A stretch of 64,000 nt of DNA from Clostridiales bacterium (GTDB taxonomy: Bacteria; Bacillota; Clostridia; Lachnospirales; Lachnospiraceae): NCBI GenBank assembly GCA_018372435.1, contig JAHAJA010000023.1:1-64000 (forward strand). The letters are read 5' to 3'. The position numbers and the translations under genes are program-made. Below are positions 26,836-36,121 of the stretch, in pieces. The notes under the pieces were generated by a model. That model saw only the letters and a list, made by a program, of their open reading frames with translations, made no database searches and was not told the origin of the DNA. Within the stretch, counting starts at the first letter, position 1. Each line of letters opens with the position of its first letter.

Positions 26836-27732
26836 CTATTCCTTTTGTTGGTAAAAATCAATGAATTTCTGCAAAGATTCAGATGGTTCTGCATTCGTTG
26901 CATAGGCAAACCCTACTTGTCGTTTGGAGATAGGGGCTACGAAGGGTACTTCAATTAAGGCACCGCTCTTTAGCTCGTCTCGAACGAAATCTTTAATAAC
27001 GCAACCGACTCCAAGGCCAATCTTTGCGAATTCGATTAATAAGTCCATGTTGTTTACTTCGAGAATCTTATTCGTCTCTACCTGGTACGTTCTGAAATAA
27101 TTATCAATATACATTCTGGTTATATTCTCTTCATCAAGAAGCATTAGATTGGCTGATTTGAATACATCAAAGTGGTCATCTGCCTCACGGAGTTTAAGAT
27201 TATCCATATATGTTTTCGTTGCAACAAAACCATCTTCGATTTCTGCAATTGGGAAAAAGGTTATATTACGTAGTTGCTCTGGTTTTGCAATCAATCCTAT
27301 ATCAATCTTTCGATTTCCAAGTAACTCCATGGTTTGAAATGTTGATTGACAATCAATTGTAACCTTTATATGAGGATATTTTGCTATAAATTCCTTTAGA
27401 TAAGGGATTAATAAGTATTTACAAAGAGTACTACTGACACCGATACGAATATGACCAATTCCTAGTTCATTAACTTTACGAATCGTTTCTTCACCAAGTT
27501 GTAGTGTTTCAAATGCGGATTTGGTATGTTCGTAAAGCATCTTGCCTTCGGTTGTTAGATGAACTCCTCGTGAATTTCTTGTGAATAAGGTGACTTCAAG
27601 ATTTTGTTCTAATTTACTAATTGCTTTACTAATAGCAGGTTGGCTAATATATAATTCCTTCGCTGCTCGTGATATATTACCGACCTCTGCAACACAATTA
27701 AATATTTTGTATAGCGATAAATTTTGTTCCAT
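26836..27732 (-). CDS. LysR-family transcriptional regulator
   Basis: A 298-residue regulator. The N-terminal winged helix-turn-helix (about 5-64) reads SLYKIFNCVAEVGNISRAAK, then LYISQPAISKAISKLEQNL. A periplasmic-binding-like effector domain follows (about 90-295), starting near GHIRIGVSSTLCKYLLIPYL. In-frame GTG 27744 precedes the ribosome site GGAGG, so ATG 27732 is the start. It is not divergent to an obvious target: the next gene upstream is the co-directional Csp-like subtilase. Effector and regulon are unknown; a link to leuC 2 kb away is possible but not shown. Confidence 0.9.
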   Translation of the reverse strand: MEQNLSLYKIFNCVAEVGNISRAAKELYISQPAISKAISKLEQNLEVTLFTRNSRGVHLTTEGKMLYEHTKSAFETLQLGEETIRKVNELGIGHIRIGVSSTLCKYLLIPYLKEFIAKYPHIKVTIDCQSTFQTMELLGNRKIDIGLIAKPEQLRNITFFPIAEIEDGFVATKTYMDNLKLREADDHFDVFKSANLMLLDEENITRMYIDNYFRTYQVETNKILEVNNMDLLIEFAKIGLGVGCVIKDFVRDELKSGALIEVPFVAPISKRQVGFAYATNAEPSESLQKFIDFYQQKE

Positions 27733-27969
27733 ATTAACCTCCACGCTAGCAAGTGATGCTTGCCTTATCTAAGTAATTCAAAAATCTTTTATTATATTAC
27801 ATAACTTACTATTATAGTAGTATTATAATTTTATGATATTATATTATACCAATAAGAGGTAAGAATGCAAGAGAATCTTACAATTAACTTATAAGAGAGC
27901 GTATAGTTTTAATGATCTAGATTAGCGACGCTAATTTATACCTGACTCGGATCGGAGCGATCGTCCTAG

Positions 27970-29667
27970 TTATTGTCGCAGTTTATCGAAAAAACCATAT
28001 ATATTAATCTCTCCGTAGCCCCAGACGTTATTAGGGTAAGTTAAATCTGGATCTCGAGTAGCTCCACGAATTAGTAATTCTTTGATCTCGACACTGTTAA
28101 TATCATTTAAATTATTATTTACGATACCCCATTGTAAGATCATAGCAACAATACCAGCAGCGAATCCAGCGGCTACACCGGTTCCGGTATATGCGGTGAA
28201 AGTACCTGTTAAAGTAGGTCCTTTAATATTGAAACCTGGTGATGCTAGGTCAGGTTTGATAGCGCCTGTACTGGTATATCCTCGTCCGGAGGAGATATAA
28301 ATAGAACCCTTTTCGGGATCATAAGCTCCAAGTGTTATTGGTAGGAGGGCATCACCGGGAGATGTAATAGTTGTATTTGGTGACGAATTCAGGAGATAGG
28401 TGTCTTTTGAGATTATTGGACCGGATGGTAGCCAAACATTAAATGTTGAATCTGAATTTTCTAGATTATAGAGTCTGAATTTCCATATTCCACTCATTGC
28501 ATTTTCAAATCTTACCATAATTAATTGTTCACCGGTAGTACTTTCTGTAATTACATTATTAATCCATATATTTGTAGGCTCGAATATGAAATTATGCTGA
28601 TAACAGCTTGTAATATCAGGATATACGGTCGGTAGATGTTCTCCAGTTGGTGAGATTACATCGATAGCTAATCGCTGTGGAGAACGTTGCCAGATTTCCA
28701 TTGGGAACATTTTATCTTTTTCGCCGACGTTGAGTTCGAATTCTTCATACGGTACACCCACAGTATTCATTCCATAGTAATGTCTTCTTGTGTTGCCCTC
28801 ATTGCCAGCTGCAATAGTAATGCCAATACCAGATAAGGGACTAACGTAAGATAGGTAAGAACTAAGGGGTTCTTGGCCACTATGTGAACCTTGGTTGGTA
28901 CCTAAGGCGATGCAAATTGCGATGGGGCGTCTTAATTGAATGGCTACTGCAGTGACATACTTTACACCAAACATAATATCTGTCTCTTGATAGCACTCCG
29001 TATCGTTTGATATGTTAAACATATAGCGGGTGATTTCTTTGGCTTGCTTTAATTTAACAATAACGAATTCTGCGTGTGGAACAACACCGCTAAAGTTGTT
29101 TGTAATATCTTCTGTACCACCAATAATACCAGCGATAGCAGTTCCGTGGCCATTTGTATCAGTAGAAGGAACTTGCTTAAGGGGAGTATCCGAATCCAAT
29201 GCTGTATTGATAAGGTCACTGTTATATTCTGCACCATAAGGAAATCCAAGTGGAGGAGATGTATTATCATTAATGGTTTGATCCCAGATAGATACGATAC
29301 GGGTTTTACCATCTTCATAACGAAACGCAGGATTTTCATAATCTACTCCAGTATCTATAATACCGATTAAGGTACCTTCTCCGTATAGATTGAAATTCGG
29401 ATTTCTTTGAATTCGGCTAACTCCTGTTTCTTCTAGGGCTTTTGCAGATTGTAACGTATAGCATTTTGGAAAAGATAAATAGGAAATGTTGCCAATACTA
29501 CACTTATTAAGTAGATTGGCATGCAAATTAATAACAGAGTACTTGTAATTGATTTCTGTGGTCTGTGTTGCATAAGAGTAAGATTCAAGGGAGTTATTCT
29601 CAATAATTAGGTCCGCATAATTGGGATCGACTAATTGGTTTAAGTTAATATCCGTATTATTCGCCAT
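27970..29667 (-). CDS. Csp-like subtilase pseudoprotease (catalytic Ser replaced by Gly)
   Basis: A 565-residue S8-family protein of the Csp type found in clostridia, several of which act in spore germination. The catalytic Asp (GIIDTGVDY, D105) and His (TNGHGTAIAGIIGG, H174) are present, as is the oxyanion Asn in AAGNEG. The serine motif, normally GTSxAA, reads YTGTGVAAGFAAG: residue 497 is Gly, codon GGT at 28177-28179 on the minus strand. Proteolysis by the normal mechanism is therefore not expected. There is no signal peptide. A jelly-roll-like insertion (about 320-450) fits Csp proteins. TTG 29685 is in frame, but ATG 29667 is preferred. A pseudoprotease role like that of CspC is inference. 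Confidence 0.82.
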   Translation of the reverse strand: MANNTDINLNQLVDPNYADLIIENNSLESYSYATQTTEINYKYSVINLHANLLNKCSIGNISYLSFPKCYTLQSAKALEETGVSRIQRNPNFNLYGEGTLIGIIDTGVDYENPAFRYEDGKTRIVSIWDQTINDNTSPPLGFPYGAEYNSDLINTALDSDTPLKQVPSTDTNGHGTAIAGIIGGTEDITNNFSGVVPHAEFVIVKLKQAKEITRYMFNISNDTECYQETDIMFGVKYVTAVAIQLRRPIAICIALGTNQGSHSGQEPLSSYLSYVSPLSGIGITIAAGNEGNTRRHYYGMNTVGVPYEEFELNVGEKDKMFPMEIWQRSPQRLAIDVISPTGEHLPTVYPDITSCYQHNFIFEPTNIWINNVITESTTGEQLIMVRFENAMSGIWKFRLYNLENSDSTFNVWLPSGPIISKDTYLLNSSPNTTITSPGDALLPITLGAYDPEKGSIYISSGRGYTSTGAIKPDLASPGFNIKGPTLTGTFTAYTGTGVAAGFAAGIVAMILQWGIVNNNLNDINSVEIKELLIRGATRDPDLTYPNNVWGYGEINIYGFFDKLRQ

Positions 29668-29892
29668 GATATAGCCACTCTTCAATGTTTTGTAATATAA
29701 TATGAACTAAATTACTGAAACATAACTCATTAACATAGCAAATATGAGTTATATGTATTTTATTTATACCAAGCCATGTGTTAGAATGACCCTATGACTA
29801 ATTAACCAATCCGCTAAGTGGTGATGGTTATAGAAAAATAGCAAGGCAGATCAGAGGATATGCTTAGACTAACACAATAGGAGGATTTAATT

Positions 29893-31158
29893 ATGGGAAT
29901 GACAATGACACAAAAAATATTGGCTGCCCATGCTGGTCTTGATTACGTATCTGCAGGGCAATTGATTGAAGCAGATCTTGATTTAGTATTAGGTAATGAC
30001 GTAACAGCACCAGTAGCTATTCATGAAATGGATAAGATGAATACAAAAACTGTATTTGATAAAGATAAAATTGCATTAGTACCGGATCATTTTACACCAA
30101 ACAAGGATATCAAGTCTGCTGAGCATTGTAAATGTATGCGTAATTTTGCTAAAGACAATGATATTACAAATTATTTTGAAATTGGTGAAATGGGAATTGA
30201 GCATGCACTATTACCAGAAAAAGGTCTTGTAGTAGCTGGAGATGTTGTTATAGGAGCAGATTCACATACTTGTACTTATGGAGCACTTGGAGCATTCTCT
30301 ACAGGTGTTGGCAGTACGGATATGGCAGCTGGAATGGTTACAGGAAAGGCTTGGTTCAAAGTACCAAGTGCAATAAAATTCGTTTTAACAGGAAAACCTT
30401 CCAAGTGGGTTAGTGGAAAAGATGTTATATTACATATTATTGGATTAATCGGTGTAGATGGAGCTTTATATCGATCAATGGAATTCGTTGGTGATGGAAT
30501 CGCTAACTTATCAATGGATGACCGCTTTGCTATGGCGAATATGGCAATTGAAGCTGGTGCTAAGAATGGTATCTTCCCTGTAGATGATAAAACCGTTACA
30601 TATATGAAAGAACATTCTACAAAAGAATTTACTACGTATGAAGCGGATGAAGATGCAGAATATGATGAAGTGTTTACAATTGATTTATCAACACTTAAAT
30701 CAACCGTTGCATTCCCACATCTACCTGAGAATACAAAGACAATTGATGAAGTAGGAGAAGTAGCAATCGATCAAGTTGTTATTGGTTCTTGTACGAATGG
30801 TCGTATTGATGACCTTAGAATCGCAGCGAAAGTATTAGAAGGACGTAAAGTAGCAAAAGGTATGCGACTTATTGTATTCCCTGCTACACAAGCGATTTAC
30901 CTTCAAGCGATGGAAGAAGGCTTACTTGCTACATTTATTAAGGCAGGTGGTATTGTATCCACTCCAACATGTGGACCATGTCTTGGTGGACATATGGGTA
31001 TCCTTGCAGCAGGAGAAAGAGCTGTTGCAACAACAAATCGTAACTTTGTAGGTCGTATGGGACATGTAGAATCTGAGGTATATCTATCAAGTCCAGCTGT
31101 AGCAGCTGCAAGTGCAGTAACTGGTAAGATTTCAGGTCCTAGTGAACTTGGATTATAG
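29893..31158 (+). CDS. leuC: 3-isopropylmalate dehydratase, large subunit
   Basis: With LeuD it isomerises 2- to 3-isopropylmalate in leucine synthesis. The 421-residue protein belongs to the shorter HacA-like LeuC group common in archaea and clostridia. The 4Fe-4S cysteines are in DSHTCTYGALG near residue 122, GSCTNGR near 300 and TPTCGPCLGGH near 358. The ATG follows AGGAGG. leuD starts 14 bp downstream. About 200 bp lies upstream; I found no T-box or leader peptide there. leuB is not next in line but 11 kb away. Confidence 0.96.
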   Translation: MGMTMTQKILAAHAGLDYVSAGQLIEADLDLVLGNDVTAPVAIHEMDKMNTKTVFDKDKIALVPDHFTPNKDIKSAEHCKCMRNFAKDNDITNYFEIGEMGIEHALLPEKGLVVAGDVVIGADSHTCTYGALGAFSTGVGSTDMAAGMVTGKAWFKVPSAIKFVLTGKPSKWVSGKDVILHIIGLIGVDGALYRSMEFVGDGIANLSMDDRFAMANMAIEAGAKNGIFPVDDKTVTYMKEHSTKEFTTYEADEDAEYDEVFTIDLSTLKSTVAFPHLPENTKTIDEVGEVAIDQVVIGSCTNGRIDDLRIAAKVLEGRKVAKGMRLIVFPATQAIYLQAMEEGLLATFIKAGGIVSTPTCGPCLGGHMGILAAGERAVATTNRNFVGRMGHVESEVYLSSPAVAAASAVTGKISGPSELGL

Positions 31159-31172
31159 GGAGGAAAGTGTGA

Positions 31173-31658
31173 ATGAAAGCAAGTGGAACAGTACACAAAT
31201 ATGGTGATAATGTAGATACAGATGTAATTATTCCAGCAAGATATCTTAACTCTTCTGATCCAGCTGAGTTAGCTAAAAAATGTATGGAAGATATTGATGC
31301 GGACTTTGTTAATAGAGTGAAACCAGGTGATATAATGGTAGCGAACAAAAACTTTGGTTGTGGTTCATCAAGAGAGCATGCACCAATCGCAATTAAAGCA
31401 TCAGGGATTAGCTGTGTTATCGCAGAAACTTTCGCAAGAATCTTCTACCGCAACGCCATTAATATCGGTTTGCCTATCATTGAATGTGAAGCAGCTGCTA
31501 AAGAGATTGAAGCAGGGGATGAAGTTGAAATTGATTTTGATAGTGGTATGATCTATGACAAGACAAAGGGAACGCAGTATCAAGGGCAAGCCTTCCCAGA
31601 GTTTATGCAAAGGATTATCAAAGCTGAGGGGCTTATTAATTATATAAATCAGAAATAA
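31173..31658 (+). CDS. leuD: 3-isopropylmalate dehydratase, small subunit
   Basis: The swivelling small subunit partner of LeuC, 161 residues. It shows VHKYGDNVDTDVIIPARYLN at residues 7-26, the substrate-binding GCGSSREHAPIAIK near 66-79, and the IAETFARIFYRNAINIGLP block near 86-104. This is the short form that pairs with HacA-type LeuC. It is co-transcribed with leuC and ends at a strong terminator (31689-31748), which closes the operon before the inserted surface-protein region. Confidence 0.96.
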   Translation: MKASGTVHKYGDNVDTDVIIPARYLNSSDPAELAKKCMEDIDADFVNRVKPGDIMVANKNFGCGSSREHAPIAIKASGISCVIAETFARIFYRNAINIGLPIIECEAAAKEIEAGDEVEIDFDSGMIYDKTKGTQYQGQAFPEFMQRIIKAEGLINYINQK

Positions 31659-31688
31659 CTAAACTGGACTGGTTCGGAAAATAATCTG

Positions 31689-31748
31689 ACAGGTACGCAA
31701 GGAATTGACAACGATTTGTCATTCTTATGCGTACCTGTTATTTTTTTG
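31689..31748 (+). terminator. Intrinsic terminator after leuCD
   Basis: ACAGGTACGC (31689-31698) pairs with GCGTACCTGT (31729-31738), the stem continuing inward through TTGACA/TTGTCA. TATTTTTTTG follows. The remaining gap to 32107 is very AT-rich and holds one candidate promoter. Confidence 0.9.
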
Positions 31749-31938
31749 TTTATTTTGATGTTATCCAAGTTGAAAGAGAAAGAATATTAAGTTCTGAAAC
31801 AAAGGATAAAACTTAAAGAAAGTTTAAAAAGATATAAAATAAAAACGTGGTAAAAAGATATAAATAATACTTAAAATACGAAAAAATCAAGATAAATATT
31901 AAGAAAATCTTACGATTGCACAAAAGGTGAGTAAAAAA

Positions 31939-31967
31939 TTGACAATTTATTTTGTTTATTGTATTGT
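31939..31967 (+). promoter_or_regulatory. Candidate promoter for the secreted subtilase
   Basis: TTGACA (31939-31944) and TATTGT (31962-31967) are 17 bp apart, about 140 bp before the start codon. The -10 match is only fair; nothing else stands out in this AT-rich gap. Confidence 0.35.
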
Positions 31968-32107
31968 AATTATCAGTATTTAAATACTTATTTTGTAAAT
32001 AGGATACTTTTATTCTTGTATTATAATATTTAGCGCAGATATTATGATATGAAGTTCATTAACTTAATTATATTAGTATAAAAATAGGATTTGGGAGGAC
32101 ATTATAT

Positions 32108-34378
32108 ATGTATAAAAAAGTCATAGTACTCGCTTTAATATGTTCGATTTTAGCACCATCATTATGTCAGGAGAAAGAAACAAAGGCATCGAATTCAGAA
32201 AAATCAACATATATTATTATAAGTGAGGACGGAACATCAACCAATGTTGACACAGCAATACTATCGGAAGATCAAGCAGAATCGTTAAAAGACGATGATA
32301 ACATAATTATCGTTGAGGAAGATTCTTATGTTTATGGTCTATCTAATGAAGAAGTTAGTCTTGATAAAGATGTTCAAGAAAAGACAACGGTGGTTAAAGA
32401 TGCTAATGATTGTGAAGCAGAGTGGAATATGGATATGATTAACCAGGATTCTACTGTAGCATATTCAGATATTCAAGTAGATAATCCTGATACTTCGGTT
32501 GAAAGTGCATCGGGAAGTGCAATCAAAGTAGCAGTAATTGATTCGGGTATTGATTGGTCTGAGGATATTAATGTTTACGAGCGCAAAGATTTTATCTCAG
32601 ATGATAATGATGAAATGTTTGTACTGTTTGAAGATTTGTACGGGCATGGTACAAGTGTAGCAGGTATTATTGCTGCGAAGGATAATGAGATTGGTATAAC
32701 CGGAATAAATCCTAATGTACAATTATATTCTGCCAGAGTATTAGACGATCAATGTAAATCACCTATTAGTAGGGTAGTAGAATCAATCTATTGGGCAATA
32801 GAACAGGATGTAGACATAATAAATATAAGTTTTGGTACAAGAACAGATTCGGAAGCATTACATAAAGCAATACAGGATGCCTATAATTCAAACATTCTAA
32901 TAATAGCTGCTGCAGGGAATCATGGTATTGTTGAATATCCAGCAGCATATGATGAAGTTATGGCAGTAGGATCTGTTGATACAAATGGAGAAGTTAGTGA
33001 TACAAGTGCTACAGGTGAGTTATTGGAAGTTGTTGCACCGGGTGAACAAATTAAGTCGTCTGGAGCATTCGATGGAGAAGTAATAGTATCAGGTACTAGT
33101 ATGGCTGCTCCGCATGTTACTGGTGTAGCGTCAGTTTTATGGCAGAGGGATAAGAATGTATCAAATGCATTTATTAGACAATTAATTAATTATTCTGCAA
33201 ATCTATATGGGGATAAGAATGAGTATGGAAATGGATTGGTAGACTTATCTTTTGCACTTGAACAATACGATGCATTTAGAACAGTATATGATGAAGTTAA
33301 TAATGAAAGTATTAATAAGGAAGATGACTTAACTAAGGGATTAGAAGAAACGATAGAATTGCCAGAAGGAGATCAGATCATTGTTGAAGAAGGTACGGAA
33401 GTAGCTGAAGTTGTATCGGATAGTGATAAAGAAAGTACAGAAAGGATAGAGGAATCTTCGGAGATAGTGAATGAAACTACAGACAAATTAGAAGATATTC
33501 CTGAAAATAGTAATTCACAAGTTGTAATCCCTACAGACATTACAGAGGACAATACAATTATAGTAAAAGATACATTAGAAGAAAATAAGGAAGCAGTAAC
33601 TGTCTATGATAATGTTGATTATGTTGTAGGAAGTTGGGTGTATACTGATCATGAAGCATGCATTGCGTCCGGAACAACGGCTCAGATTGCTATTATAAAA
33701 AAGGGTGCTATATACCAAGATAGAGAATCGACATCAGGATATTTGCCTATAAATAGTGGATTAGCAGGAATGGAAAGCAATTCTTTTTATCATGGGTATT
33801 ATACCAAAAATTATCTAGCTGGGTATATTTACTTAACCTTTATAGCTAATAATTATGGATTATCAACGAATTATAGTTATGGAGGAAGTACAGGCGTATA
33901 TACAATGAATAGTCATTTTACGCAATCAAATAATGCAAAATATATAAATGGACAATCATATACCACTATATTTAGTAAAATGAATTTATCTTCTTACAGT
34001 GTTAATGATACCAACATAAGATTATTCGTATGGGGAATGGCAATCCATACAGCAACGGATGTGTTTGCTCATAGTGCATGGGAAAAATCGGGAAGTGGAA
34101 CTTATAAAAGAATTAAACATGGAACTGGCGTTCCAGCAGATGATCCGGCTTATAAACTTACTAGATATGATGGTGCAAAAGCTGTAGCAAAAGCGGCACT
34201 TATAAAATGCTATAATAATAGTAATGGTTCTGTCTCAGACTTTGATAATAATGTAAAGTATGAAGGTTTTTATCTATATAATTTAAATACATATGCCAAA
34301 CAACTAGGGGTTACACCTTCTTCCAGTTTAACTAAATTGGATTTAACATCTAACATCAGTAATTATGAAATTGACTAA
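32108..34378 (+). CDS. Secreted subtilisin-like protease with a C-terminal HxxxD/FAH domain
   Basis: A 756-residue exported S8 protease. It has an N-terminal signal sequence (about 1-26), an I9-like propeptide (about 28-85, YIIISEDGT to IIIVEEDSYV), and a catalytic domain. The triad is complete: D145 (VAVIDSGIDW), H180 (YGHGTSVAG) and S331 (GTSMAAPHV). An acidic linker of about 140 residues follows. The last 220 residues form a different domain whose centre, WGMAIHTATDVFAHSAW (642-658), resembles the metal-binding helix of phospholipase C/DUF6765-type proteins. That resemblance is inference. The ATG follows GGGAGGAC. A lipoprotein gene lies 20 bp downstream, so the two are likely one operon. 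Confidence 0.8.
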   Translation: MYKKVIVLALICSILAPSLCQEKETKASNSEKSTYIIISEDGTSTNVDTAILSEDQAESLKDDDNIIIVEEDSYVYGLSNEEVSLDKDVQEKTTVVKDANDCEAEWNMDMINQDSTVAYSDIQVDNPDTSVESASGSAIKVAVIDSGIDWSEDINVYERKDFISDDNDEMFVLFEDLYGHGTSVAGIIAAKDNEIGITGINPNVQLYSARVLDDQCKSPISRVVESIYWAIEQDVDIINISFGTRTDSEALHKAIQDAYNSNILIIAAAGNHGIVEYPAAYDEVMAVGSVDTNGEVSDTSATGELLEVVAPGEQIKSSGAFDGEVIVSGTSMAAPHVTGVASVLWQRDKNVSNAFIRQLINYSANLYGDKNEYGNGLVDLSFALEQYDAFRTVYDEVNNESINKEDDLTKGLEETIELPEGDQIIVEEGTEVAEVVSDSDKESTERIEESSEIVNETTDKLEDIPENSNSQVVIPTDITEDNTIIVKDTLEENKEAVTVYDNVDYVVGSWVYTDHEACIASGTTAQIAIIKKGAIYQDRESTSGYLPINSGLAGMESNSFYHGYYTKNYLAGYIYLTFIANNYGLSTNYSYGGSTGVYTMNSHFTQSNNAKYINGQSYTTIFSKMNLSSYSVNDTNIRLFVWGMAIHTATDVFAHSAWEKSGSGTYKRIKHGTGVPADDPAYKLTRYDGAKAVAKAALIKCYNNSNGSVSDFDNNVKYEGFYLYNLNTYAKQLGVTPSSSLTKLDLTSNISNYEID

Positions 34379-34398
34379 GATAGGGGCGTGGTAATGAG

Positions 34399-35505
34399 AT
34401 GAAACATATATGGGGAATTGCTGCAATAATGGTATGTGTGCTATTCATAACTAGCTGCAATAAAGTTAATAGAAAGTCCCAGAACAATAATGAAGAGAGA
34501 ACTGAACTTACTGTCTATACCATAGGAACTGGTCATGAGGTAGAGAAGGATAATAAGACAGAGAGTAGTTCAATCGTTAATAAACCAACAGGAGATGGCA
34601 CAATTGATGATCCTTATCTAATGGATTCACATTATGATATGAATTTAGAAGTGCGTTGCCAAATACCGGAGCAAGGAGAAGAAAGCGAAATTGTACTTGA
34701 AATTGCGTATATGTCTTTTGATGAAGGAGAGGAGGAGGATTATGCTGGATTTGAAGCATATATCAAGTGTTTAAGTCCATTAAGAGGGGAAGAAATATGC
34801 ATAGATGATTATATTTCGTTATTATTTTATAATGATAAGAATCAAGAAGTAGGGAAAGCAGAGTATTTGCATAATAGCGATAGTGATAGTGATAGTGATC
34901 GCTATTTAATATTCAACTGGAAGAAGTTAAAAGGTACTGCAGATGCATGTGGATATGGTACATCAAGTGAAATAGCGAAAGCAGCAATACGATATTATGA
35001 TGGCAAGGAGTATAAGGAAATTTTTTTAGAAAGATATCCTTACTATGGAGGAATTAATAATCCGATTAAAAGATGGGATACTGTAAAAAGAAATGACTAT
35101 CCTATGCAACCAACTAAGTTAGATAATTACAATATTAGAACAAGTACTTCAATTTCAATTGTATCTTTTCAGAACGCAGATAATAAATGGAACCTAGAAC
35201 TAGGAGGAGAAAAATGGATATATGCCGGACTTGATGAGGAAGAGAAAGTACTCTTGGAACCTATCAAACCCAAAGATTACATTACAGTTTCTTTTTATGA
35301 CCAGGAGGGGAAAATAGGAGATTCAGAGTATTTACTGACGGATAAGGCTGGAGATTCAGATGTTAGTTTTGAGGAGGGTGACAATTATAGCTTGTACTTG
35401 ACATTAACGGATAAAGAGCTAGAAGATAGAGAACCAACTATGGTAGCTATAAGATATTATGATGATGAAGAGTATAAACAAGGTTTTCTAAGTTTAGTAG
35501 AGTAA
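34399..35505 (+). CDS. Lipoprotein of unknown function
   Basis: A 368-residue predicted lipoprotein. The hydrophobic start ends in the lipobox ITSC, with Cys at about residue 20. The acidic body shows two similar halves: RYYDGKEYKEIFL near 195 and RYYDDEEYKQGFL near 354, each preceded by a beta-rich stretch and a SFYDQ/LFYND-like segment. It may therefore be an internal duplication. A short SDSDSDSD run near residue 160 comes from GATAGT repeats. It lies 20 bp after the secreted subtilase and ends at a strong terminator. No known domain is recognised. Confidence 0.7.
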   Translation: MKHIWGIAAIMVCVLFITSCNKVNRKSQNNNEERTELTVYTIGTGHEVEKDNKTESSSIVNKPTGDGTIDDPYLMDSHYDMNLEVRCQIPEQGEESEIVLEIAYMSFDEGEEEDYAGFEAYIKCLSPLRGEEICIDDYISLLFYNDKNQEVGKAEYLHNSDSDSDSDRYLIFNWKKLKGTADACGYGTSSEIAKAAIRYYDGKEYKEIFLERYPYYGGINNPIKRWDTVKRNDYPMQPTKLDNYNIRTSTSISIVSFQNADNKWNLELGGEKWIYAGLDEEEKVLLEPIKPKDYITVSFYDQEGKIGDSEYLLTDKAGDSDVSFEEGDNYSLYLTLTDKELEDREPTMVAIRYYDDEEYKQGFLSLVE

Positions 35506-35506
35506 G

Positions 35507-35556
35507 AGAAAGTAGCCTGTAACATTGTCAAAGCGTATGTTACAGGCTACTTTCTT
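35507..35556 (+). terminator. Intrinsic terminator after the lipoprotein gene
   Basis: AGAAAGTAGCCTGTAACAT pairs with ATGTTACAGGCTACTTTCT, giving a stem of about 19 bp. It starts directly after the stop codon. The T-rich end is TTTCTTG. Confidence 0.88.
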
Positions 35557-35618
35557 GTTGAGGAATGTTTCGTTCAGAGAAATAAAGTAAATAAGTGATA
35601 CAATTAGCTGTTTCATTA

Positions 35619-36023
35619 CTATTTCTTATCGTATTCTTTTTCGTCGTTTTTAGGTTTAGCAAATACTATTCTGAATACAAGACCAAGTCCCCCGAATATA
35701 GCAATAATATAAAGTAGCCATTCATATAACGAAATGGTTTCAAGACGAATATTAACGGACATTATAATTGACACCAGTATTATTAAAACACCTAGACCAG
35801 CAACCAATTTGGATAAAAAAGACTCTGGTTTAGCAAATACCATGATAATACCAACGATAAAAGGAACAAACACAGCACCAGTAGGAATACGAACGGTACC
35901 GTAATAGATACCACTACTGAAGAAACTACTGGAAACACTAACTCGACCAGTGAATAAGTACAAACCAATTACTAACATAGCAAGTCCTACAATAAATTCT
36001 ACTAACTCATTTCTTTGTTTCAT
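35619..36023 (-). CDS. Four-span membrane protein of unknown function
   Basis: A 134-residue hydrophobic protein with about four membrane segments (FIVGLAMLVIGLYLF, VFVPFIVGIIMVFA, LVAGLGVLIILVSIIM, WLLYIIAIFGGLGLVF) and a charged C-terminus (AKPKNDEKEYDKK). I recognise no family. GAAAGGGCTGG lies before the ATG at usable spacing. It is co-directional with the DUF4234 and DUF2752 genes but separated from them by a perfect 19-bp hairpin. Confidence 0.6.
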   Translation of the reverse strand: MKQRNELVEFIVGLAMLVIGLYLFTGRVSVSSSFFSSGIYYGTVRIPTGAVFVPFIVGIIMVFAKPESFLSKLVAGLGVLIILVSIIMSVNIRLETISLYEWLLYIIAIFGGLGLVFRIVFAKPKNDEKEYDKK

Positions 36024-36071
36024 AGAGATACCAGCCCTTTCTCAAAACCTTAGATTATTAAAGATACTATA

Positions 36072-36117
36072 GCTTACTAAATGGATATATCTGATAGGAT
36101 ATATCCATTTAGTAAGC
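36072..36117. terminator. Perfect 19-bp hairpin between minus-strand membrane genes
   Basis: 36072-36090 (GCTTACTAAATGGATATAT) is exactly complementary to 36099-36117, with an 8-base loop. On the minus strand it lies just after the DUF4234 stop and before the next gene. The weak T run (TTTTAT) is on the + strand, so it may be a terminator, an attenuator or a stability element. Confidence 0.6.
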
Positions 36118-36121
36118 AGTT

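Noticed and set aside
29690..29892. T-box or leucine leader peptide upstream of leuC
   Set aside because: No T-box consensus, leucine-codon run or terminator/antiterminator pair was seen.
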